From: Isoetes taiwanensis
Lineage: Eukaryota; Streptophyta; Lycopodiopsida; Isoetales; Isoetaceae
Length of the DNA stretch: 64,000 nucleotides
Reading direction: 5' to 3'
Assembly: GCA_021234155.1 (NCBI GenBank)
Contig: JAJEKV010000003.1
Location: forward strand, 7,380,413-7,444,412
Shown: one piece after another, positions 49,956 to 64,000 of the stretch
How the letters are laid out: each line of letters begins with the position of its first letter
How positions within the stretch are numbered: position 1 is the first letter of the stretch
Translations under genes and position numbers: made by a program
The notes under the pieces: generated by a model
The model's database searches: none
The model's input: the letters and a program-made list of their open reading frames with translations, nothing else
What the model was told of the DNA's origin: nothing

Positions 49956-51430
49956 GTGACGTCCCCTACTCGTATACGGTGCACTCACCGTATACAAACA
50001 GGAGTTCATCCCCCATACCAGCTCCATGCTAATATAGGGCCCTCCACGTATCACTGCAACCTTGAAGAGTTCCAGTGGGAAGAATGAAGGGGTCCTTTAC
50101 CCTGTCTCCCTCGGGGCCTACCTAGCTACTTCTGGGCGTAAACATACATGTCGTAGAGTACATACATCAACATCATATGACCATCAATGGCGATGGTCCT
50201 CCACATATCTGCATAGACAAAGATCGACATCACATAGGAAATCCTACCCAAGGCTCGACTCAAAGGGATGACCGACGGCTTGGGTCTCCAGAGTTCATTG
50301 CGCATGTAATTCATGGCAATGGATTTGGCCGGCATAAGAACATGGCATAGGGTTGTCCACTCCATCCGCCCCTCCCATACACACTTTGCGTAGTAGGCTG
50401 AAAAGTGTCTGGACTGATCAGAGTCTCACGGATGCATAGCCAAAAGGGCTACTCCCGGGTCATCATCCCAGCCCGATGGGGCAGGTAGGGATCACTCTCC
50501 GCAGATCTACATGCCGACTCAAGGTGACTAGAGGGCCACCGCCTCGTATTCGACCGAACCCACCGAAAGTGTACACCACTTCACGGGTGTCGAGCCCATG
50601 CCTTACCCAAGACTCGGTGGTAAGCCATTAGGCCTAGTCACAATGACCCCTGGGCAGCCTTACACACCGTAGGGATCGCTCAAGAGTCGACACCGAACCT
50701 CCTTCTTAGCCGCCTAGCCCCTTCACCCACAACCCAGTGTGGTTCTTGTACACAGTGCCGAATCTATGGTGTGCTAGAGAGGCTAATCTAGGAGCATCTA
50801 CTACCAAGCTTGAAGTCTCTACCCCCTTCCCAATACAAGGAGTTCACAGAGATACATCATCCATATACATCACGTAAGAACTAAAGAACATAGATCTAAT
50901 CTATATCATAGAGTTAGGTTCTTTAGTTAGAGTCTAGTATCTACTCATCTAGAGATCTAGATAGTTGCTACAGCGATTTAATAGGCTAAACCCACCGATA
51001 CAATGACCGGAAAACGGTTTAGACCATTAAATCGACTACATACCGATCCATGAGTTGCTCCTCCTGACTCGAAGTTCGACCATCCCACTTGGAACCGCCG
51101 AATCAAGGGAAACTAATGGTGCCATTCTCTCGATCGGAGTCTAGGAGGCTGTTTTGACTCCTAGAGCAGCCAAAACAGAGCTCTAAAACCCTAGGAACGA
51201 AAATGGGCAAGTTAGGGTTCTCCTACTTAAATAGGCAAGGGTTGGGGCTTAGGGTTTCCAATTATCCCTTTAGGCATGTGGGATAATTGGAAATGGGCCC
51301 ACTTGCCTTTAATGGCTAGGTGGCCAAATGTGCCTACATGGAAATGTGTGCACCTAAATGTGCCCACATGGAAATGTGTGCACCTTAATAAATGTGCATG
51401 TGCACATTAATAAGAAATGCACATACCTAG
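49956..51430 (-). mobile_element. 5' LTR of the minus-strand retrotransposon (left border firm, right border approximate)
   Basis: The border next to the primer-binding site is clear (plus-strand tgtgacgtcccc). The outer border is only estimated, somewhere between the cacattaataag run and the start of LINE E homology at about 51535. Within it, on the minus strand, CCTATTTAAG (about 51225-51234) is a TATA-like box; a hairpin ccaattatccc/gggataattgg lies at 51258-51290; and a 30-bp tandem duplication lies at 51326-51385. No partner LTR was found in the window. Confidence 0.55.
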
Positions 51431-51534
51431 CAAGTTGCCCCCTAGGGCTACTCACTGGGTGACTACGCCGGGCGCATTACGCCGCTTGGAGTGGCGGTAC
51501 GCTGACGCAGACAAAGATAGTATATGTCCCGGGA

Positions 51535-54307
<2,773 letters not shown>

Positions 54308-54390
<83 letters not shown>
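54308..54390 (+). repeat. (TC)n tract between LINE F and G
   Basis: About 82 bases of (TC)n. Confidence 0.97.
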
Positions 54391-56606
<2,216 letters not shown>

Positions 56607-57858
56607 TATACACATGCACATGCAAATTACTTGATCAATTGGCTGCTTTCTCAGAATAAAACGGGGGATGCAAGTAAATCTAGAGAAGACTAAAACCATG
56701 ACAAGAGGGTGCTCCAAGCAGAATGTGGGTTTTCTATTTGGGTGAAAAAGTTGAGATATGCGAGACATATAAATATCCGGGACTTACTATTAGCAGGAAT
56801 CATAAATGGCATCAATGCATACAACAAAGAATTGAAAGCCGGCGTATGGGCATCAGATTCTATGCAAAGCATGTGTAGGAAAACCCACATATGGGCATGG
56901 CCACTAAAGAAAAAACTGTATGAATCTCTAGTCCAAAGTATAGTATTATATGGGGCTGAAATTTGGGGACCAGGGCTGCCACAAGGCTCTTGGAATGATA
57001 TTGAACAGTGTACACAAGAAGTTTCTCAGGCTGAATTGGGTGTAAAGGCGCCAAAACCCCATATCCGATGATGCTAGCCGAATGCGGCACTATGCCACTT
57101 GAAGGGGAAGCTTTACTCAAATGCATTAGGTACCTTGCTAAAATAAAAAAGATGGATGCCACACACATTCCTTATTATGCTTGCCTAAACACTGAACATA
57201 AAGGATGGTTTGCTGATGTCAAGACATGGCTTGAAAGATGGGATATCATGTGGGAAGAGGCAATTTCCATTGACAACCCGGAGAACATGGGTCTATGAAA
57301 AGGTTAGAAGAAAAATGTGGATGAGCCCAAAGACTAAGATGATATTGTACAAGATGCATATGAATCCTACATTGGATGAGGCAATACATCTAAAGGAGAA
57401 CTTATCGATAAAGAAGAGGCACAATATCAGCAGGAATCCGGCCACCGCACCATCTAGGTGTGGAGGTTGGGAGATGGGGTACTATTCCGAGAACCATGAG
57501 ATGCAAAGGAAGTATGCAAAGATGAGATAGAAGACGAAGACCATGTCATACTTAAGTGTCCAAATTATAGTATAATACGAGATGATATGGCATCAACGTG
57601 CCTGATTTACATACCTTTTTTGGATTGGAAGGAAATAGAATTGGATCCTTTTTAATTGAGACTCTACAGCATAGAGAGAGTTGTACTAAAAATGTAAATA
57701 CCCTAATAGAAGAAGAGGATGCATTGAGTGAGAGTGAGGAATTGGATGAGGAATTGGAAACTCATCTAATTTTTTATGACTATGATGTATAATAATGTCG
57801 TCTTATAGGCCTGGGAGGCCTCCCAAAAGACGTAATACACTTCACTTCACTTCACTTC
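56607..57858 (+). mobile_element. LINE copy H: second subfamily, truncated and frameshifted
   Basis: Begins within the RT just after YADD (M-Q-V-N-L-E-K-T-K), then L-Y-G-A-E-I-W-G-P-G-L-P-Q and C-terminal sequence ending S-E-E-L-D-E-E-L-E-T-H-L-I-F-Y-D-Y. Readable in at least four frames (56709-57071, 57068-57298, 57210-57530, 57598-57792). The 3' part agrees with copy E, showing that two diverged subfamilies alternate in the same array. The hairpin is at 57799-57832. Confidence 0.85.
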
Positions 57859-57881
57859 TCTCTCTCTCTCTCTCTCTCTCT
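57857..57881 (+). repeat. Short (TC)n tract between LINE H and I
   Basis: Only about 24 bases, the shortest spacer in the array. Confidence 0.95.
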
Positions 57882-59958
57882 GTGGGAATATGTATGTCGG
57901 TTGTATCACCAGGATAATGTTCCGGCAGAAACTAGTATAAGGTCGGATCTCCAGATAAATGAAGAAGATGTGGCTGAAGGGATAGCGGGCTTAGCTAATA
58001 ATAAGGCAAAGGATCTATATGGCTTGTGCGCAGAACACTTAAAATGGGCAGGAAACTCTATCCATCAAATCATTGCTAAGCTCCTCTCTGCAACCATGAG
58101 AGAAGGTCTTCCATTAGAATGGCAGTTAAACAGAATTGTGCCAATTCATAAAGGTGGATCAAACCAGGATGTGAGTAATTATAGGACCATTATGGTCAGC
58201 AGTCTATTTTCAAAGCTATTGGCAACCATTTTAGAGAAGAAAATCAGCAAATGGGCAGAAGAAAATGATAAGCGAAAGCAGAGAGTCGCTGGTTTTTAGA
58301 GCAGGAGGTCCACTGATCACCTTCTTGTGTTAAAGACAATATTTGATGCTGTTAAAGGAACCAAGAAACCCGTATATGTGCTCTTTGTGGATTTTAAGAA
58401 AGCTTTTGACAGAGTCCCGCGAATGAAACTATGGGAAAGAATGGTAGAATTACGTGTCCCACTGCACTGGGATGCAACCCGTGTTTTGTATGAAAAAGTG
58501 TTGATACAACTATCGACACCGGTTCTTTTTAGCCACATCGAAAGTAACACAGGGGTGAAGCAGGGATGCCCACTCTCGCCAACGCTTTTTGGTGTGTTTA
58601 TTGATAGCTTGGAAGATTGGCTGCTTGAAAACTGCCCTGGAGGTATGGAAATACACGGATATGTGATCCAATTATTGATGTATGCTGACGATGTTGTTAT
58701 TTTTGCACGCTCGAAAGAGCATATGCAAAAACATTTGGATGGATTGTCACGCTTTTGTGATGTTACGTATATGCAAGTGAACTTAGAAAAAACGAAGATG
58801 ATGACAAGAGGGAGCACTTAAGCATGGGCATTTCACATATAAAGGAAATACGGTTGATACATGTGAGTCATATAAATACCTAGGGTTGGAGTTTAGTAGA
58901 AACCACAGATGGAATCAGTGTATTGCACAGCGAGTTAATGGCGGGCAAAAAGCATTATATGCGCATGTGAGTATGTGCAGCAAGCTTATGTATGGTCATG
59001 GCATCTTAAGGTTAGGCTTTTGAATCCTTAGTACGCATCGTGATATTATATGGATGTGAGATATGGGGCCAAGTCTTCCTCAAGGGCTTTGGGATGACAT
59101 TGAGCAAGTGTTACGTAAATTTTTGAGACATGAATTAGGAGTCAAATCACAAACACCATATCCGGATGATGTTGACTTTAAAAAGCGGTTTTATGCCACT
59201 TGAAGGAGAAGCCATTCTCGAGATGTATCCGCTACCTACGTAAGGTAAGACTAAAAATGACACCTCTAAACACACGAGCATTCAAAGGTTTAGTACAGAA
59301 AAGGGATGGTTTGATGATGTGAAGCGGTGGTTCCATAGATGGGATATTCATTGGGAAGAGGCACTTTCTATAGATGATCACTTGAAGCAATGGGTATTAG
59401 CTAAGATACATAAGAAATTGTGGTCCCAACCTAAGACCAAAATGCTACTATACAAGCAGATTATGAATCCCAATTTAGAGGTAGCAAGGCACTTGCGGCA
59501 AGAAGAATTATCCATTCAGAAAAGACATGTTATTAGCAGGATTCGACTGTGCTCACATCATTTAGGGGTGGAAGTAGGGCGTTGGGGACATATCATTCCT
59601 AGGTATGAAAGATATTGTAAAATATGTGGGGAAGAGCAGGTGGAAGATGAAGAACATGCCTTACTTAGGTGTATTGCATATACATCTATACGAGACAAAT
59701 ACCAGATAGATACTGAGGATTTACAGTCCTTTTTCATGATGGATGGAAATATAATAGGGGCCTACTTGATTGAACTTCAACAATATAGGGATAGTTGCCT
59801 AAAAAGTTGTACTGATTTACTAGGAGATAATGACATTATGAGTGAGAGTGATGAGCTAGATGAGGACTCAGAAACTCATCTATTATTCTATGATGATGTT
59901 TAAATATGTTGTCTAATAGGTCTTTGAGGCCTCCCATAGACGTAATAAACTTCACTTC

Positions 59959-59961
<3 letters not shown>
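57882..59961 (+). mobile_element. LINE copy I: F-like, many small indels
   Basis: Same 5' joint as G (tctctctgtgggaatatg). Open segments are 57901-58299, 58327-58821 (with FVDFKKAFD and YADD) and 59319-59903 (with the knuckle). Frameshifts lie near 58275-58320, 58800, 58975-59030 and 59165-59290. Most map to CAG or CTG positions of copy F. Confidence 0.87.
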
Positions 59962-60047
<86 letters not shown>

Positions 60048-60105
60048 AATATATATCTATCTCTAAATATCTCTATAAATAAATAATCTCTCTATATCTA
60101 TATAT
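59962..60105 (+). repeat. (TC)n tract decaying into TA-rich sequence
   Basis: About 82 bases of (TC)n, then about 60 bases of tata/tctata mixtures before copy J. Confidence 0.93.
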
Positions 60106-62227
60106 AGCATGAATATGTATGTCGGTTGTATCACCAGGATAATGTTCCGCGAAAAACTAGTATAAGGTCGGATCTCCAGATAAATGAAGAAGATGTGGCT
60201 GAAGGGATAGCGGGCTTAGCTAATAATAAGGCAAAGGATCTATATGGCTTGTGCGGCAACACTTAAAATGGGCAGAAACTCTATCCATCAAATCATTGCT
60301 AAGCTCCTCTCTCTAGGTGTGGAGGTTGGGAGATGGGGTACTATTCAACCATGAGAGAAGGTCTTCCATTAGAATGGCAGTTAAACAGAATTGTGCCAAT
60401 TCATAAAGGTGGATCAAACCAGGATGTGAGTAATTATAGGACCATTATGGTCAGCAGTCTATTTTCAAAGCTATTGGCAACCATTTTAGAGAAGAAAATG
60501 AGCAAATGGGCAGAAGAAAATGATAAGCGAGCAGAGAGTCGGGCTGGTTTTAGAGCAGGGAGGTCCACTCTGGATCACCTTCTTGTGTTAAAAACAATAT
60601 TTGATGCTGTTAAAGGAACCAAGAAACCCGTATATGTGCTCTTTGTGGATTTTAAGAAAGCTTTTGACAGAGTCCCGCGAATGAAACTATGGGAAAGAAT
60701 GGTAGAATTACAGGTCCCACCAGAATTGCGGGATGCAACCCGTGTTTTGTATGAAAAAGTGTTGGTACAACTATCGACACCTGGTTCTTTTAGCCACATC
60801 GAAAGTAACACAGGGGTGAAGCAGGGATGCCCACTCTCGCCAACGCTTTTTGGTGTGTTTATTGATAGCTTGGAAGATTGGCTGCTTGAAAACTGCCCTG
60901 GAGGTATGGAAATACACGGATATGTGATCCAATTATTGATGTATGTCGACGATGTTGTTATTTTTTTTGCACCGAAAAGAGCATATGCAAAAAACATTTG
61001 GATGGATTGTCACGCTTTTGTGATGTTACGTATATGCAAGTGAACTTAGAAAAACGAAGATGATGAGAGTAGGAGCACTTAAGCATGGGCATTTCACATA
61101 TAAAGGAAATACGGTTGATACATGTGAGTCATATAAATACCTAGGGTTGGAGTTTAGTAGAAACCACAGATGGAATCAGTGTATTGCACAAATGAAGTTA
61201 ATGGCGGGGCAAAAAGCATTATATGCTACATGTAGTATGTGCAAAAGCAAGCGCATGTATGGTCATGGCATCTTAAGGTTAGGCTTTTGAATCCTTAGTA
61301 CGCACCGCGTGATATTATATGGATGTGAGATATGGGGGCCAAGTCTTCCTCAAGGGCTTTGGGATGACATTGAGCAAGTGTTACGAAATTTTTGAGACAT
61401 GAATTAGGAGTCAAATCACAAACACCATATCCGATGATGTTGACGGAAAGCGGGTTTATGCCACTTGAAGGAGAAGCCATTCTGAGATGTATCCGTTACC
61501 TACAGAAGGTAAGACTAAAAAATGACACCTCTCTAACACACAGAGCATTCAGGTTTAGTACAGAAAAGGGATGGTTTGATGATGTGAAGCGGTGGTTCCA
61601 TAGATGGGATATTCATTGGGAAGAGGCACTTTCTATAGATGATCACTTGAAGCAATGGGTATTAGCTAAGATACATAAGAAATTGTGGTCCCAACCTAAG
61701 ACCAAAATGCTACTATACAAGCATTATGAATCCCAATTTAGAGGTAGCAAGGCACTTATGCAAGAAGAATTATCCATTCGTAAAAAGACATGTTATTAGC
61801 GTGATTCGATCGTGCTCACATCATTTAGGGGTGGAAGTAGGGGCGTTGGGGACATATCATTCCTAGGTATGAAAGATATTGTAAAATATGTGGGGAAGAG
61901 CAGGTGGAAGATGAAGAACATGCCTTACTTAGGTGTATTGCATATACATCTATACGAGACAAATACCAGATAGATACTGAGGATTTACAGTCCTTTTTCA
62001 TGATGGATGGAAATATAATAGGGGCCTACTTGATTGAACTTCAACAATATAGGGATAGTTGCCTAAAAAGTTGTAAATGATTTACTAGGAGATAATGACA
62101 TTATGAGTGAGAGTGATGAGCTAGATGAGGACTCAGAAACTCATCTATTATTCTATGATGATGTTTAAATATGTTGTCTAATAGGTCTTTGAGGCCTCCC
62201 ATAGACGTAATAAACTTCACTTCACTT
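60106..62227 (+). mobile_element. LINE copy J: F-like with a foreign 33-bp patch
   Basis: Begins at gcatgaatatgtatgtcgg, the same point as G and I with two bases altered. At about 60314-60346 it contains ctaggtgtggaggttggg and the following bases of subfamily H/E, inserted between ctcctctct and caaccatgag. Open from 60345 to 61043 (with Y-V-D-D where the others have YADD, due to ctg to tcg at 60946-60948) and in later pieces (61392-61799). The hairpin follows at about 62176-62209. Confidence 0.87.
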
Positions 62228-62248
62228 CTCTTCTCTCTCTCTCTCTCT

Positions 62249-62333
<85 letters not shown>
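62228..62333 (+). repeat. (TC)n tract between LINE J and K
   Basis: About 100 bases, interrupted once by aaac. Confidence 0.95.
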
Positions 62334-62338
<5 letters not shown>

Positions 62339-64000
62339 AATATGTATGTCGGTTGTATCACCAGGATAATGTTCCGGCAGAAACTAGTATAAGGTCGGAT
62401 CTCCAGATAAATGAAGAAGACGTGGCTGAAGGGATAGCGGGCTTAGCTAATAATAAGGCAAAGGATCTATATGGCTTGTGCGCAGAACACTTAAAATGGG
62501 CAGGAAACTCTATCCATCAAATCATTGCTAAGCTCCTCTCTGCAACCATGAGAGAAGGTCTTCCATTAGAATGGCAGTTAAACAGAATTGTGCCAATTCA
62601 TAAAGGTGGATCACACCAGGATGTGAGTAATTATAGGACCATTATGGTCAGCAGTCTATTTTCAAAGCTATTGGCAACCATTTTAGAGAAGAAAATCAGC
62701 AAATGGGCAGAAGAAAATGATAAGCGAGCAGAGAGTCAGGCTGGTTTTAGAGCAGGGAGGTCCACTCTGGATCACCTTCTTGTGTTAAAAACAATATTTG
62801 ATGCTGTTAAAGGAACCAAGAAACCCGTATATGTGCTCTTTGTGGATTTTAAGAAAGCTTTTGACAGAGTCCCGCGAATGAAACTATGGGAAAGAATGGT
62901 AGAATTACAGGTCCCACCAGAATTGCGGGATGCAACCCGTGTTTTGTATGAAAAAGTGTTGGTACAACTATCGACACCTGGTTCTTTTAGCCACATCGAA
63001 AAGTAACACGTGGGTGAAGCAGTGGATGCCCACTCGCCAACGCTTTTGGTGTGTTTATTGATAGCTTGGAAGATTGGCTGCTTGAAAACCGCCCCGAGGT
63101 ATGGAAATACACCTGATATGTGATCCAATTATTGATGTATGTCGACGATGTTGTTATTTTTTTGCACGCCGAAAGAGCATATGCAAAAAACATTTGATGG
63201 ATTGTCACGCTTTTGTGATGTTACGTATATGCAAGTGAACTTAGAAAAAAACGAAGATGATGAGAGTAGGAGCACTTAAGCATGGGCATTTCACATATAA
63301 AGGAAATAACGGTTGATACATGTGAGTCATATAAATACCTAGGGTTGAGTTTAGTAGAAACCACGATGGAATCGCTGTATTGCACAAATGAAGTTAATGG
63401 CGGGCAAAAGCATTATATGCAAGCATGTATGTGCGTGCAAGCGCATGTATGGTCATGGCATCTTAAGGTTAGGCTTTTTGAATCCTTAGTACGATCGTGA
63501 TATTATATGGATGTGAGATATATGGGGGCAAGTCTTCCTCAAGGGCTTTGGGATGACATTGAGCAAGTGTTACGTAAATTTTTGAGACATGAATTAGGAG
63601 TCAAATCACAAACACCATATCCGATGATGTTGACGGAAAGCGGGTTTATGCCACTTGAAGGAGAAGCCATTCTGAGATGTATCCGTTACCTACAGAAGGT
63701 AAGACTAAAAAATGACACCTCTCTAACACACAGAGCATTCAGGTTTAGTACAGAAAAGGGATGGTTTGATGATGTGAAGCGGTGGTTCCATAGATGGGAT
63801 ATTCATTGGGAAGAGGCACTTTCTATAGATGATCACTTGAAGCAATGGGTATTAGCTAAGATACATAAGAAATTGTGGTCCCAACCTAAGACCAAAATGC
63901 TACTATACAAGCAGATTATGAATCCCAATTTAGAGGTAGCAAGGCACTTGCGGCAAGAAGAATTATCCATTCAGAAAAGACATGTTATTAGCAGGATTCG
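62334..64000 (+). mobile_element. LINE copy K: F-like, runs off the window
   Basis: Same 5' joint (tctctgtgtgaatatg). The frame is open 62353-63006 up to the Q-G-C-P region, then broken by many small changes between 63000 and 63520. It is clean again from about 63540 to the end of the window, which falls just after the sequence for I-Q-K-R-H-V-I-S-R-I. Confidence 0.87.

Overview
The window looks like nuclear DNA of a land plant. It holds broken copies of plant gene families: a sucrose synthase (SUS) fragment, a mitochondrial FtsH3/10-type m-AAA protease fragment with introns, and a PLS-type pentatricopeptide (PPR) fragment. It also holds plant-style transposons: a CACTA element, a Helitron relic, an LTR retrotransposon primed by initiator-Met tRNA, and LINEs. 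The PPR wording resembles non-seed plants such as ferns or lycophytes, but that is only an impression. Almost everything is accessory or repetitive DNA; I see few credible intact host genes.

Layout. 1-3.0 kb: LINE, Helitron and PPR relics. 4.95-15.5 kb: a locus made of repeated modules S1, S2 and S3, where S2 carries remains of a small membrane-protein gene (five copies). One copy was split by a 3.9-kb CACTA element (10198-14111). That element has 31-bp terminal inverted repeats, ACGT-rich subterminal arrays, an AAA target duplication and a captured, degraded SUS fragment. 15.6-23 kb: mostly unexplained, with small tandem repeats. 23.6-24.9 kb: FtsH pseudogene. 25-31 kb: little, except a small minus-strand gene with an N-myristoylation signature (29693-30073). 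31.7-32.9 kb: a 1.2-kb TIR element with an 8-bp target duplication. 34-36.6 kb: several hairpins and minisatellites.

36.7-43.0 kb and 51.5-64.0 kb: eleven LINE copies, all on the plus strand, each ending in a conserved 3' hairpin followed by (TC)n. They are joined head to tail, with the next copy starting inside or right after the TC tract. One copy (38.5-43.0 kb) is nearly full length (ORF1 with coiled coil and RRM-like domain; ORF2 with endonuclease, reverse transcriptase and a zinc knuckle) but frameshifted. Another (52.1-54.3 kb) keeps an uninterrupted 705-codon RT-to-C-terminus frame. This is the most interesting system here: a LINE lineage apparently tied to TC microsatellites, forming a tandem array.

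The stretch 43.1-51.5 kb between the two LINE blocks contains a minus-strand LTR with primer-binding site, a long internal region of no clear coding sense, a 322-bp MITE-like element and a perfect 23-bp palindrome.

Caution: indels and substitutions among array copies concentrate at CAG/CTG. This suggests base-calling errors at CHG-methylated sites, so frameshifts in the array should not be read as biology without better reads.
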